Positions 1 to 8,906 are shown, counted from the first letter of the stretch. The stretch is DNA of 64,000 nucleotides from Novosphingobium ginsenosidimutans (GCF_007954425.1 NZ_CP042345.1:2292001-2356000); one strand, 5' to 3'. Program-made: numbers and translations. Notes: a model not told the origin generated them from the letters alone.

Positions 1-694
1 TTGGCTGGCCTTCGCAGAGGCGCGCAATGCGGCGGGCAATGCCTGCCGCACCGTGAACGAAGCTGACCCCTGGTCCGAAGGCTGCGGCAAGTTCCGCCTC
101 GACCAGCGGAAAGTGCGTGCAGGCCAGAACGACGGTATCGATCGCCGCGCCGGCGGGCTGATCGCGCAGTGCGGCTGCGGCGGGCAGGTAGACAGCCGGA
201 TCGACGGGTTCGCCGCGCAGCTTGGCCTCCGCCGCAGCGACAAGCTCCGGCGCGGCGGCGCGCAGCAGCTGCTTGCCTTGCGCAAATTCGGCCTCCAGCC
301 GGTCCACATAAGGCTGGCGGATCGTTGCGGCCGTGCCCAGCAGGCCAAAGGTTCCGCTGCGGGTTTGTTCGGCCGCCGGTTTGATCGCAGGGACGGTGCC
401 GACGATCGGGATTTCCAGCACGTCTCGGACCATGCCAAGGGCGATGGTGGAGGCGGTGTTGCAGGCGATGCAGACCAGCCGCGGGCGATAGCGTTCGGCC
501 ATCCGCCCAAGCAGGCCGCAGACCCTTGCCGCGACCTCGGCCTCAGTCTTGGGGCCATAGGGCAGGCCACCGTTGTCAGCCGCGTAGATCACCGGCGCAT
601 CGGGCAAAAGCGTGCGTACCTCGGACAGGACCGACAGCCCGCCGACCCCGGAATCGAACAGGAGCAAGGGCGAAGCAGGATCGATTTCGGACAT
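1..694 (-). CDS. murI: Glutamate racemase, 3' end cut by window edge
   Basis: Cytoplasmic, cofactor-independent enzyme that converts L-glutamate to D-glutamate for peptidoglycan. About 231 codons are visible and the stop lies outside the window. Reading from the ATG at 694, the translation begins MSEIDPASPLLLFDSGVGGL, which carries the N-terminal DSGVGG motif. It continues with YADNGGLPYGPKT, the first catalytic cysteine in ACNTAS and the second in ACTHFPL. This is the complete active-site set of the family. It is divergent from plsY, with a 75-base gap holding both promoters. The plus-strand frames over it are shadows. Confidence 0.93.
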   Translation of the reverse strand, partial: MSEIDPASPLLLFDSGVGGLSVLSEVRTLLPDAPVIYAADNGGLPYGPKTEAEVAARVCGLLGRMAERYRPRLVCIACNTASTIALGMVRDVLEIPIVGTVPAIKPAAEQTRSGTFGLLGTAATIRQPYVDRLEAEFAQGKQLLRAAAPELVAAAEAKLRGEPVDPAVYLPAAAALRDQPAGAAIDTVVLACTHFPLVEAELAAAFGPGVSFVHGAAGIARRIARLCEGQP

Positions 695-769
695 ATCCCC
701 CCGGGCCGGTCTTGCCGGTGTGCCACCCTTGTAGCTACGATCAGTTGGTAAAGGGAAGGGATCGTTCGG

Positions 770-1351
770 ATGGAAAACCTGGTTGCACTCGGGCTGGGCT
801 ATGCGCTTGGGTCGATCCCTTTCGGGCTTATCCTGACCAGTCTTTCCGGCGCGGGTGACCTCAGAAACATCGGCTCGGGCAATATCGGTGCCACCAACGT
901 GCTGCGCACTGGGCGCAAGGGCATCGCAGCGGCTACCCTGCTGCTCGATTTGCTCAAGGCGCTGGCCGCCGTCCTGCTCGTCCGCCACTTCTGGCCGGGG
1001 CATGAGGCTCTGGCCGCGCTTGGCGCGATCCTTGGCCATTGCTTTCCGGTCTGGCTGCGGTTCAAGGGCGGGAAGGGCGTTGCTTCGATGATGGGCGCCT
1101 CGCTGGGCCTGGCCTGGCCGATTGGCCTGGCTTACGCTGTAACCTGGCTAGGGTTGCTGGCGGTTTTGCGGATTTCATCCCTAGCCGGCATGACCGCCGC
1201 GATCGTTGCGCCGATTGCGGCCTGGTGGATCGGCAAGCTCGATTATGCACTGGTGCTTGCTGGCATTGCGGTGCTCGTACTGATTCTCCATCGCGGCAAT
1301 ATCCAGCGGCTGCTAGCGGGGACCGAACCGCGCGTGGGCGGCAAGGGCTGA
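770..1351 (+). CDS. plsY: Glycerol-3-phosphate acyltransferase PlsY
   Basis: Inner-membrane enzyme that transfers an acyl group from acyl-phosphate to glycerol-3-phosphate, the first step of phospholipid synthesis. The 193-residue protein is the usual family length and has about five hydrophobic segments. It carries the family loops GSIPFG, GSGNIGATNVLR (acyl-phosphate/G3P binding) and FKGGKGVA. The ATG follows a purine-rich AGGGAAGGGA stretch. Its TGA overlaps the ATG of dprA by one base, so the two are translationally coupled, an arrangement I recall from other alphaproteobacteria. Confidence 0.95.
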   Translation: MENLVALGLGYALGSIPFGLILTSLSGAGDLRNIGSGNIGATNVLRTGRKGIAAATLLLDLLKALAAVLLVRHFWPGHEALAALGAILGHCFPVWLRFKGGKGVASMMGASLGLAWPIGLAYAVTWLGLLAVLRISSLAGMTAAIVAPIAAWWIGKLDYALVLAGIAVLVLILHRGNIQRLLAGTEPRVGGKG

Positions 1352-2433
1352 TGGAGGCGCTCAGTCAGGCGGAGGCATTTGCCCGGATCCGCCTGCTGCG
1401 TTCGCCCAACGTCGGGCCGGTGTCCTATCGGCAGTTGCTGCGCCGCTTTGGCACCGCAGAGTTGGCGATAGCGGCTCTGCCGGACCTGGTTAAAGGCAGT
1501 GGTGGCTATCGCCCGGCAAGCGAGGAACGCGTTTCGGTGGAGGTGCAGGCCGTCCGGGCGGCGGGCGCGCGCTATCTGTTCCACGATTCGCCAGACTATC
1601 CGCCGCTGCTGGCCGAACTTGACGGCGCGCCGCCGATCCTCACCTGTCGAGGTGATGCCGACCTCGCGCAAAAGCCTTGCGTGGCCATTGTCGGCGCGCG
1701 CAATGCTTCTGCGGCGGCCGTAAAGTTGGCGCGGATGTTCGCTGGGGAACTGGCCGAGGCGGGCTATGTGGTGGTTTCGGGCCTGGCTCGCGGAATCGAT
1801 GGCGCGGCGCACCAGGCCAGCCTGTCCAGCGGCACGATTGGCGTCATCGCCAGCGGGATCGAGATTGCCTATCCGCCCGAACATGCCGAGTTGCAGGAGG
1901 CGGTTGCCATGCGTGGCCTCTTGCTGGCCGAACAGCCACCAGGAACCGAACCGCTGGCGCGCCACTTCCCTTCGCGCAACCGGATCATCGCCGGAATTGC
2001 CGCCGGGACCTTGATTGTCGAGGCTGCACCCAGGTCCGGCTCGCTGATCACCGCGCGGCTGGCTGGCGAGGCGGGGCGCGAGGTGATGGCAGTGCCCGGT
2101 TCGCCGCTCGACAGCCGCTCGCAGGGCTGCAACCAGCTGATCCGCGATGGGGCCACGCTGGTTCAGCGCACCGAGGACGTGATCGAACTGCTGACCAGCT
2201 TCCAGGGGCAGCCTCGCTTGGTCCTGCGCGAAGCATCGAAGGACTGGGAGCTTGCCGAGACGGCAGATGACCCGGCCGACATTGCCAGCCTGCTGACCAC
2301 GGCACCGGTCGCGGTTGACGAACTGGTCCGGCAGAGTGGCGCTTCCACCGGGGCCGTACAATTGGCCCTGCTTGAGCTGGAACTCGCGGGCACCCTGGTT
2401 CGCCATGCCGGCGGACGGGTCAGCCGAACCTGA
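1351..2433 (+). CDS. dprA: DNA-processing protein DprA/Smf
   Basis: Binds incoming single-stranded DNA and loads RecA during natural transformation, and is widely kept in non-competent bacteria. The 360-residue protein has an N-terminal helical SAM-like region (about 1-70), a Rossmann core with VAIVGARNAS, GLARGIDGAAH, SGIEIAYPPEH and FPSRNRIIAG, and a C-terminal winged-helix-like domain (about 295-360). The frame is open upstream to 1039. The ATG at 1351 is chosen because it gives the normal N-terminus and overlaps the plsY stop by one base. Confidence 0.94.
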   Translation: MEALSQAEAFARIRLLRSPNVGPVSYRQLLRRFGTAELAIAALPDLVKGSGGYRPASEERVSVEVQAVRAAGARYLFHDSPDYPPLLAELDGAPPILTCRGDADLAQKPCVAIVGARNASAAAVKLARMFAGELAEAGYVVVSGLARGIDGAAHQASLSSGTIGVIASGIEIAYPPEHAELQEAVAMRGLLLAEQPPGTEPLARHFPSRNRIIAGIAAGTLIVEAAPRSGSLITARLAGEAGREVMAVPGSPLDSRSQGCNQLIRDGATLVQRTEDVIELLTSFQGQPRLVLREASKDWELAETADDPADIASLLTTAPVAVDELVRQSGASTGAVQLALLELELAGTLVRHAGGRVSRT

Positions 2434-2443
2434 GGAGCAAGTC

Positions 2444-2794
2444 ATGACCGAACTCGTCTTTCCCCGCCGGATGTTCCGCTGGGCGGCGATCTATGGCGTT
2501 ATTGTCCTTGCGCCGCTCTACCTAACGCCGCTGCCGCCAGTGATGGCCGAGACATTTCTGGGGTTTGTCGGCCTGGCACTCGTCTTCCAGGTAGTTTTCT
2601 GGATCATTGGCGGAGATCCGGTGAAGTATCGCGCCCTGATGCTGCCCGCCGTGGCCGAGAAGCTGGTGTTCGGGCTGCCCGCGCTGGCGCTCTTTGCCCA
2701 GGGCTATCCGGTTGCCGCGCCCGTGGCCTTCTTCGCCGCGATCGATCTGGCGCTGGGGCTGGGCTTCTGGCTGGCCTGGCGGCGAACCCCCTAG
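2444..2794 (+). CDS. Small integral membrane protein, function unknown
   Basis: A 116-residue protein with three to four strongly hydrophobic stretches: around WAAIYGVIVLAPLYLTPL, FLGFVGLALVFQVVFWIIG, LVFGLPALALFA and VAFFAAIDLALGLGFWLAW. I recognise no named family. The ATG at 2444 follows a GAGGAG ribosome-binding site ten bases downstream of the dprA stop, so it is probably the last gene of the plsY-dprA operon. Its end overlaps the convergent gene at 2791 by four bases. It could be a multipass sensor or transport accessory protein; nothing in the sequence decides. Confidence 0.75.
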   Translation: MTELVFPRRMFRWAAIYGVIVLAPLYLTPLPPVMAETFLGFVGLALVFQVVFWIIGGDPVKYRALMLPAVAEKLVFGLPALALFAQGYPVAAPVAFFAAIDLALGLGFWLAWRRTP

Positions 2795-3351
2795 TCGTTG
2801 CGATCACACGGCGGGTCCATGTCCCCGCTCCTGCAGACGACCGAGCCGCTCAGCACGGCATCGGCCCATTGCAGGTCGTCTTCGGTCGGTACACTGCGGA
2901 AGGCAACCTGGCGCGCCAGCAGGTCCTGCTCGCCTGACACGACAAGCAGGACGAAGGTCTCGGGCCTGCCGGTCGCGGGGACCTGCGGGCAATCGACCCG
3001 TAATTGCGCCGCGGGCCGGCCCGAAACGGTCAGCTCGGTGGGGGTGCTGCTCGTCGCGCCGGGGCAGGAACCGATCACGCCGCGCGTCATCAGCCGGGCG
3101 AAGTCTGCCGCCCCAATACGCGCAGCGATGCCGGCGAATCGCTGCGTCGTGATCATCCTCGACCAGCGCTGCACATTTTCGCCCTGCGGCACTTCCTCGC
3201 GGATCGAACGCTGTTGATCACCTGCTTTGTAGGCGACGACATAGCCCGGCAGCAGGGCTCCCTCCAGCCGTTCTGCCGGAGTGGTCTGCGCAGTCAGGCT
3301 TGACGGTGCCACCGCCAGCGCCAGCCCGATCATGCTCCAAAACCGGACCAT
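2791..3351 (-). CDS. Secreted protein of unknown function
   Basis: A 186-residue protein with a cleavable-looking signal peptide (MVRFWSMIGLALAVAPSSLTAQ, cut probably after LTAQ). The mature part is about 164 residues with a few cysteines (SCPGATS, RVDCPQVP, VVCRSGDMDPPC) that could form disulfides in the periplasm. I do not recognise the family; small periplasmic proteins of this type are common in sphingomonads. It is convergent with the membrane protein at 2444 and divergent from topA, sharing a gap of about 80 bases. Confidence 0.75.
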   Translation of the reverse strand: MVRFWSMIGLALAVAPSSLTAQTTPAERLEGALLPGYVVAYKAGDQQRSIREEVPQGENVQRWSRMITTQRFAGIAARIGAADFARLMTRGVIGSCPGATSSTPTELTVSGRPAAQLRVDCPQVPATGRPETFVLLVVSGEQDLLARQVAFRSVPTEDDLQWADAVLSGSVVCRSGDMDPPCDRND

Positions 3352-3429
3352 TCATCCCCCTTGACGGCGGGCCAGCAGGGCCGCCACCCTCGCGTGTACG
3401 TATACGCGTAAGGATTGCAATCACCCGTC

Positions 3430-5961
3430 ATGCAACTTGTCATCGTAGAATCCCCGGCCAAGGCCAAGACCATCGAGAAGTATCTGGGCAAGGATTTCAC
3501 CGTCCTCGCCTCCTACGGCCACATCCGCGATCTGCCGCCCAAGGACGGCTCGGTCCGCCCGGACGAGGACTTCGCGATGGACTGGGAACTCTATGGCGAC
3601 AAGGCGAGCCGGGTGAAGGCGATCACCGATGCGGCCAAGACCGCCGACCGCCTGATTCTGGCCACCGACCCTGACCGCGAGGGTGAGGCGATCTCGTGGC
3701 ACGTTCAGGAACTGCTGGCCAAGCGCAAGGCGCTGCCGAAGGACGTCCAGCGCGTAACCTTCAATGCAATCACCAAGGAAGCCGTGACCACTGCCATGGC
3801 TCAGCCGCGCGAGCTGGATCATGACCTGATTGATGCCTATCTGGCCCGCCGCGCGCTCGATTACCTGTTCGGCTTCACGCTTTCGCCGGTGCTGTGGCGC
3901 AAGCTCCCCGGGGCCAAGAGCGCCGGCCGCGTCCAGTCGGTTGCGCTCCGCTTGATCTGCCAGCGTGAGCATGAGATCGAGCTGTTCCGGCCGCAGGAAT
4001 ACTGGTCAGTCGCCGCGCAGCTGGAGCATGACGGGACGGCCTTCACCGCCCGCCTGGTCAAGTTCGATGGCGAGAAGCTGGAGAAGCTCAGCCTGGGCGA
4101 CCAAGGCAGCGCCGAGCGGGCCAAGGCTGCCGTCGAGGGCGGAGCCTTCCGGGTCGAGGAGGTCGAGACCAGGCCGACCCGCCGCAACCCCTGGCCGCCG
4201 TTCACCACTTCCACCCTACAGATGGAAGCCGCGCGCAAGCTGGGCTTTGCCGCCGCGCATACCATGCGGGTGGCGCAGAACCTCTATGAGGCCGGCGCAA
4301 TCACCTACATGCGGACCGACGGGGTGCAGATGGATCCCAGCGCCATTTCGGCGGCGCGCAAGGCGATCAGCGATCGCTACAACAATGGCCATTACCTGCC
4401 AGAAAAGCCGCGCCATTACGAAACCAAGGCCAAGAATGCCCAGGAAGCCCACGAAGCAATCCGGCCGACCGATTTCGGCCGCGATCACTTCGGCAGCGGC
4501 GACGAGGCGCGGCTTTACGAACTGATCTGGAAGCGCGCGATTGCCAGCCAGATGGCCAGTGCTCAGATCGAGCGCACCACCGTTACCCTGCGCGACGGAA
4601 CCGGCAGACACGAACTGCGCGCCACGGGCCAGGTCGTAAAGTTCCCCGGCTTCCTGGCTGTCTATGACGAAACGCTCGACCAGAAGCCCGGCGATGACGA
4701 AGATGACAGCGGCCTGCTGCCGGTGATGGCCAAGGGTGACAGCCCGGCCAAGCGCGGGGTTGAGGCCAGCCAGCACTTCACCCAGCCGCCGCCGCGCTAC
4801 TCCGAAGCAACGCTAGTCAAGCGGCTGGAAGAACTCGGCATCGGCCGCCCTTCGACCTATGCCGCGACGATTCAGGTGATCAAGGATCGCAACTACGTCC
4901 GGACCGAGAAAAACCGTTTCTTTGCAGAGGAATCCGGCCGCCTTCTCACCGCGTTCCTTGAACGCTTCTTCCCGCGCTATGTCGCCTATGACTTCACCGC
5001 CGGGATGGAAGAAGAGCTGGACGATGTCTCGGGCGGGCGGGCTGAATGGAAGGCCGTGCTCGCCGCATTCTGGAAGGACTTCAAGCCCAAGTCGGACGAA
5101 GTGATGGGCCAGAAGCCGTCCGAAGTAACCGAGGCGCTGGATGAGTACCTTGCCGACTATCTGTTCCCTGCCCAGGAAGACGGCGGCGATCCGCGCAAGT
5201 GCCCGAACTGCGGCAATGGCCGCCTGTCCCTGCGCGGCGGGCGGTTCGGGGCCTTTGTCGCCTGCTCGAACTATCCGGAGTGCAAGTTTACCCGCAAGTT
5301 TGCCCAGCCCGGCGGCAATGGTGGCGAGGCCGATGGCGAGATCGGCAAGCATCCCGAAACTGGCGAGCCGATCAGTCGCAAGGCTGGCCGCTTTGGTCCG
5401 TACATCGAAATGGGCAGCGGCAAGGAAGCCAAGCGCAGTTCGATCCCCAAGGACATTGGCGAGCTTGATCTCGATTGGGCGGTCAAGCTGCTCAGCCTGC
5501 CGCGCACGATCGGCAATCACCCCGAGTCGGGCGAACCGATCACGGCCAGCCTCGGCCGCTATGGCCCCTACCTGGCGCACCAGGGCAAGTACGCGAAGCT
5601 GCGCTCCACGGCCGAGATTTTCGAGACCGGAATGAACAGCGCCGTAGCCAAGTTGGCCGAGGCGGCGAGCGGGGGTGGGCGCGGTGCGCGCGCGGTGGCC
5701 GAGCCGCTCAAAACCTTCGGTCCGCACCCCGAAAGCGGCGGCGAGATGAAGTTGATGGCGGGTCGCTATGGTCCTTATGTCACTGACGGGACGACCAATG
5801 CGACATTGCCGCGGGACAAGCAGCCCGAGGCCCTGACGGCTGAGGAAGCCGCTACGCTGATCACCGAAAAAGCTGCCAAGGGCCCAGCCAAGAAGGGCGG
5901 TCGCAAGAAGGCTCCGGCCAAGAAGAAGGCACCAGCAAAGAAGGCCGCCAAGAAGAGCTGA
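3430..5961 (+). CDS. topA: DNA topoisomerase I (type IA)
   Basis: Relaxes negative supercoils through a transient 5'-phosphotyrosine link. The 843-residue protein starts MQLVIVESPAKAKTIEKYLG (TOPRIM domain), with ATDPDREGEAISWH for Mg2+ binding and the active-site tyrosine in ITYMRTDGVQ. The C-terminal part has one four-cysteine zinc ribbon (CPNCGNG...CSNYPEC) and three cysteine-less repeats of the type HPETGEPI...GRFGPYIEMG. It ends in a lysine/alanine-rich tail (about 30 residues) for DNA or RNA-polymerase contact. A start five codons upstream (3415) is possible, but 3430 matches the family N-terminus. Confidence 0.97.
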   Translation: MQLVIVESPAKAKTIEKYLGKDFTVLASYGHIRDLPPKDGSVRPDEDFAMDWELYGDKASRVKAITDAAKTADRLILATDPDREGEAISWHVQELLAKRKALPKDVQRVTFNAITKEAVTTAMAQPRELDHDLIDAYLARRALDYLFGFTLSPVLWRKLPGAKSAGRVQSVALRLICQREHEIELFRPQEYWSVAAQLEHDGTAFTARLVKFDGEKLEKLSLGDQGSAERAKAAVEGGAFRVEEVETRPTRRNPWPPFTTSTLQMEAARKLGFAAAHTMRVAQNLYEAGAITYMRTDGVQMDPSAISAARKAISDRYNNGHYLPEKPRHYETKAKNAQEAHEAIRPTDFGRDHFGSGDEARLYELIWKRAIASQMASAQIERTTVTLRDGTGRHELRATGQVVKFPGFLAVYDETLDQKPGDDEDDSGLLPVMAKGDSPAKRGVEASQHFTQPPPRYSEATLVKRLEELGIGRPSTYAATIQVIKDRNYVRTEKNRFFAEESGRLLTAFLERFFPRYVAYDFTAGMEEELDDVSGGRAEWKAVLAAFWKDFKPKSDEVMGQKPSEVTEALDEYLADYLFPAQEDGGDPRKCPNCGNGRLSLRGGRFGAFVACSNYPECKFTRKFAQPGGNGGEADGEIGKHPETGEPISRKAGRFGPYIEMGSGKEAKRSSIPKDIGELDLDWAVKLLSLPRTIGNHPESGEPITASLGRYGPYLAHQGKYAKLRSTAEIFETGMNSAVAKLAEAASGGGRGARAVAEPLKTFGPHPESGGEMKLMAGRYGPYVTDGTTNATLPRDKQPEALTAEEAATLITEKAAKGPAKKGGRKKAPAKKKAPAKKAAKKS

Positions 5962-6006
5962 AGCAGGTCGTCGCAGCGTTGGGATTTCGGAAAGGATTGT
6001 TGCTTA

Positions 6007-6032
6007 CCTCGAGCGGGGCGGGCCTCGAGGAG
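6007..6032 (+). promoter_or_regulatory. Hairpin overlapping the ribosome-binding site of the 87-residue gene
   Basis: CCTCGAG (6007-6013) can pair with CTCGAGG (6024-6030) around a ten-base loop. The right arm contains the start of the GAGGAG Shine-Dalgarno (6027-6032) that serves the TTG start at 6040. The pairing would partly hide the ribosome-binding site. Pairing and spacing are seen directly; any regulatory effect is inference. Confidence 0.35.
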
Positions 6033-6039
6033 TGCGACC

Positions 6040-6303
6040 TTGATCGAGATCGAAATCCAAAACGAATCCTACCAGAGCCAGGAGCGGCTGCGCTTCGCCT
6101 CTGTGCCGCGCATCGGCGAAGGCATCCGGCTGCAGGAACCGAACGGCTTCTGGGCTTCCTACGATGTTCTCGACGTATGGTACCAGAAGGCCGATTTCGG
6201 CGATGTCTGGATGCCCTATATCCATGTCCGCCGCACTGCTGGCGAAATTGGCGGGATGCTGCCGGGCGTGGCTGGCGGGGAGGTCGTGCCATTCGCGACC
6301 TGA
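6040..6303 (+). CDS. Small conserved-looking protein, function unknown
   Basis: An 87-residue acidic protein beginning MIEIEIQNESYQSQERLRFA, with no signal peptide or membrane segment. The middle (VPRIGEGIRLQEPNGFWASYDVLDVWYQKADFG contains alternating hydrophobic residues, written here only in part) looks like a small beta-barrel. The only start is TTG at 6040, supported by GAGGAG seven bases upstream. The next gene, a receiver protein, begins 36 bases after its stop, so co-transcription is likely. I do not recognise a family. Confidence 0.7.
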   Translation: MIEIEIQNESYQSQERLRFASVPRIGEGIRLQEPNGFWASYDVLDVWYQKADFGDVWMPYIHVRRTAGEIGGMLPGVAGGEVVPFAT

Positions 6304-6338
6304 TCAAACGCTCGCACCAGCCGGTTAAGCCTGCGGCG

Positions 6339-6785
6339 ATGGGCCGCGCGGCTATTCCTCCGGTCCAGATGCCATCGGCGCCGGTCGCCGTGCCACAGCC
6401 GCAGCCTGAGGCACCGCGCCAGCGCCACTGTCTGATCGTCGACGATTCGCGCGTGGTGCGAAAGGTCTCGCGCCGGATCGTCGAGGCACTCGGCTATGTC
6501 GTGACCGAGGCTGAGAATGGCCAGGAAGCGCTTGGCCGCTGCCAGCTGTCGATGCCCGATCTGGTCCTGCTCGATTGGGACATGCCGATCATGACCGGGA
6601 TTGAATTCATCGCCTCGTTCCGGGCGATCCGAGGCAACGAGAAGGCCAAGGCGGTGTTCTGCACCAGCAAGTCTGGCGCGCATGACATCCACCGCGGCAT
6701 TGCTGCCGGGGCGGACGAATATGTCACCAAACCTTTCGACGAGGCGACCTTGCGCGCCAAGTTGCAGGCGATCGGCGCGATTTGA
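6339..6785 (+). CDS. Stand-alone response-regulator receiver protein (CheY-like)
   Basis: A 148-residue protein with a proline-rich leader of about 30 residues and then a single receiver domain. The acidic pair is in CLIVDDSRVVRK, the phospho-acceptor aspartate in LVLLDWDMPIMTG, the conserved Thr/Ser in FCTSKSG and the lysine in YVTKPFD. There is no output domain, so it probably works by protein-protein contact in a phosphorelay. The frame stays open upstream over the preceding gene, but ATG 6339 is the first plausible start. A start at the ATG of MPSAP, ten codons later, is the alternative. Confidence 0.85.
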   Translation: MGRAAIPPVQMPSAPVAVPQPQPEAPRQRHCLIVDDSRVVRKVSRRIVEALGYVVTEAENGQEALGRCQLSMPDLVLLDWDMPIMTGIEFIASFRAIRGNEKAKAVFCTSKSGAHDIHRGIAAGADEYVTKPFDEATLRAKLQAIGAI

Positions 6786-6983
6786 GCGCATCTTGCGCGC
6801 ACTGCACCCACGCAGCCCTGCGGAGTCGCCGGACTTTAGTTGATGAAACACGCGCGCAGCGCCATATAGGCGAGCGCGACAAGTGCATGAATTAACGTTA
6901 CAAAGAGCGACCACCAGTTTATCGCGTTCGGGCCGGGTAGGAAAATCCTGGGGGCCTGCCGCTACTTGGGCTAGGTCAGCTTG

Positions 6984-7163
6984 ATGGCCGAACAGTTCAC
7001 CAAGCACCGCCAGCCGTGGAAGAGCGACGAAGTCGCCAAGCTGCGTACCCTTGCCGCCAAGGGCAAGGGGCTGAAAGAGATCGCCAAAGCGCTCAACCGC
7101 AGCGAGGAATCGACCAAGGAACGCGCCAAGATCGACGGGATCGGGATTGTCAAGCTGCGCTAG
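6984..7163 (+). CDS. Small basic HTH-like protein
   Basis: A 59-residue, lysine-rich protein. The sequence WKSDEVAKLRTLAAKGKGLK followed by EIAKALNRSEESTKERAKI reads as a SANT/Myb- or sigma-region-4-like helix-turn-helix in which KEIAKALNRSEESTK would be the recognition half. TTG at 6981 directly precedes the ATG used here. It overlaps the convergent hydroxylase gene by four bases. DNA binding is an inference from the helix pattern and charge. I know no named function. Confidence 0.65.
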   Translation: MAEQFTKHRQPWKSDEVAKLRTLAAKGKGLKEIAKALNRSEESTKERAKIDGIGIVKLR

Positions 7164-7879
7164 CTGATCTTCCGGAACGCCAGCATCTCGCCGATCTGCC
7201 GGGTCGATCCGGGATGGAAGCCCGCTTCTTCCTGCCAGTCCTTCGGATTGCGGAAGGTGCCGAACAGGATGTCGAAGATCGGCAGATCGCCATAGTTATA
7301 GGCATGGACGCCGCGTTGGTGGTGGATCGAATGGCTCTCCGGCCGCTGGACGATGTAGCCCAGCCATTGCGGCGTCTTGATGTTCACGTGTTGGAACATC
7401 GCCGGGAAAGTGCCGATCGCACTGATGATCAGCGCTGCCTCGGCTGATACGCCCACAATCCAGACCAGCGAGAGCGAGCCGAGCAGGGCCCAGGCCATCG
7501 AATCGAGCGGATGGAACCAGAAGGCCCCCCAGATATCGACGCGTTCAGCGCTGTGATGCATCTGGTGGGTATGGCGCCACAACCAGTCAAAGCTGTGCAT
7601 GGTGCGGTGCCACCAATAGACCCCCAGCTCATAGACGAAGAGGCCGCCGATCACCTGCAACCACAGCGGATAGGTATCGGCCGGGATCAGACGGTACTGG
7701 CCCAGCAGGCTGTCCCACAGCAGCGGGGCATAAGTGATGATCGCGAAATAGCTGAGCGCGGACACTGTGCCGAGCAAGCGCCATTGCGGCACGTCGGCCA
7801 GTTCGTGCCCGCGCCCGAAATAGTCGAACAGCGCCAGCAACACGAACATGCCTAGCGCGATGTAGTGATATGTACCCAT
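7160..7879 (-). CDS. Fatty acid hydroxylase / sterol desaturase family protein
   Basis: Integral-membrane di-iron enzyme of 239 residues, about four transmembrane segments. The three histidine clusters are all present: HRTMH, HTHQMHH and HSIHHQRGVH, the expected metal ligands for O2-dependent hydroxylation or desaturation of a lipid. The substrate cannot be read from the sequence; carotenoid, sterol-like and fatty-acyl substrates are all known in the superfamily. The start at 7879 is preferred over a TTG/ATG 15 bases upstream because GGGGAGA lies just before it. It is monocistronic on the minus strand, facing the small HTH gene. Confidence 0.88.
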   Translation of the reverse strand: MGTYHYIALGMFVLLALFDYFGRGHELADVPQWRLLGTVSALSYFAIITYAPLLWDSLLGQYRLIPADTYPLWLQVIGGLFVYELGVYWWHRTMHSFDWLWRHTHQMHHSAERVDIWGAFWFHPLDSMAWALLGSLSLVWIVGVSAEAALIISAIGTFPAMFQHVNIKTPQWLGYIVQRPESHSIHHQRGVHAYNYGDLPIFDILFGTFRNPKDWQEEAGFHPGSTRQIGEMLAFRKIS

Positions 7880-7956
7880 CGGCAGTCTCCCCACTGAAAC
7901 TGCGACCCCGATGCAGGAAGACTAAGCCAGCTTTGACTATCGGGCAAATGCTGCCC

Positions 7957-8877
7957 TTACTTCACCCATTCCAGTCCGAGCTCTTCGTAGATTTCCTTGT
8001 CCTCGCCCCACTTCTCGTCGACCTTGACGTGGAGGAAGAGGTGGACCTTGGTGCCGAGCAGGTCGGTCAGTTCCTTGCGCGCCGCTTCCCCGATCGATTT
8101 CAGCCGCGCGCCGCCCTTGCCGAGGACAATGCCCTTCTGGCTGTCGCGGGCGATCACGATCTGCTGGTGGATCTCGACCGAGCCGTCCTTGCGTTGGGTG
8201 TAGCTTTCGGGTCGGACCGTGCTGTCATAGGGCAGCTCGTCGTGGAGCTGGCGGTAAAGCTGTTCGCGGGTGATTTCGGCGGCCAGCAGGCGTTCGCTGG
8301 CATCCGACACCTGGTCTTCGGGATAGTGCCAGGGGCCCTCGGGCATCAGCTCGGCCAGGCGGGTCTTGAGTTCGGGCACGCCGTCGCCGGTCAATGCCGA
8401 GATGAAGAACACTTCGGAGAACTGGCCTTCGCCGGCCAGGGCCTGGGCGGTGACCAGCAGCGGCTCCTTGGCCACTTCATCGACCTTGTTGAGCACCAGG
8501 ATCTTGCGTTCCGGGCGACCGGCCAGGCTGGTCAGGATCGGTTCGAGGTAATCGAGCTTCTTTTTGCGGCCATCGACGATCAGCAGGATCGCATCGGCTT
8601 CGGCCGCGCCTTCCCAGGCGGCATTCACCATCGCCCGGTCGAGCCGGCGGCGCGGCTCAAACAGGCCGGGGGTGTCGGCGAGGATAATCTGGGCGTTGCC
8701 TTCCAGCGCGATCCCCATCAGCCGCGCCCTGGTGGTCTGCGCCTTGGCCGAAACGATCGCGACCTTCTGGCCGACCAGGGCATTCACGAGGGTGGACTTG
8801 CCCGCATTGGGGGCGCCAAGCACGGCAATCAGGCCGCAGCGGGTGGGGGCTTCGATATCAGTCATTGCGGGCGCCAT
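7957..8877 (-). CDS. era: GTPase Era
   Basis: Ribosome-associated GTPase that helps mature 16S rRNA. Up to 306 residues: GTPase domain with G1 GAPNAGKS, G2 region TTRARLMG, G3 DTPGLF and G4 NKVD, then a C-terminal KH domain whose GxxG is IVLGKGGARLKSIG. The alternative ATG at 8865 shortens it by four residues. It follows rnc by about 30 bases on the same strand, giving the classic order lepB-rnc-era. Confidence 0.97.
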   Translation of the reverse strand: MAPAMTDIEAPTRCGLIAVLGAPNAGKSTLVNALVGQKVAIVSAKAQTTRARLMGIALEGNAQIILADTPGLFEPRRRLDRAMVNAAWEGAAEADAILLIVDGRKKKLDYLEPILTSLAGRPERKILVLNKVDEVAKEPLLVTAQALAGEGQFSEVFFISALTGDGVPELKTRLAELMPEGPWHYPEDQVSDASERLLAAEITREQLYRQLHDELPYDSTVRPESYTQRKDGSVEIHQQIVIARDSQKGIVLGKGGARLKSIGEAARKELTDLLGTKVHLFLHVKVDEKWGEDKEIYEELGLEWVK

Positions 8878-8906
8878 AACGGAGCCGGGGGAAATTGTCG
8901 AAGGAC

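Noticed and set aside
53..751. A 232-codon plus-strand frame across the murI region
   Set aside because: It is a GC-driven shadow; the minus strand encodes glutamate racemase with all active-site motifs.
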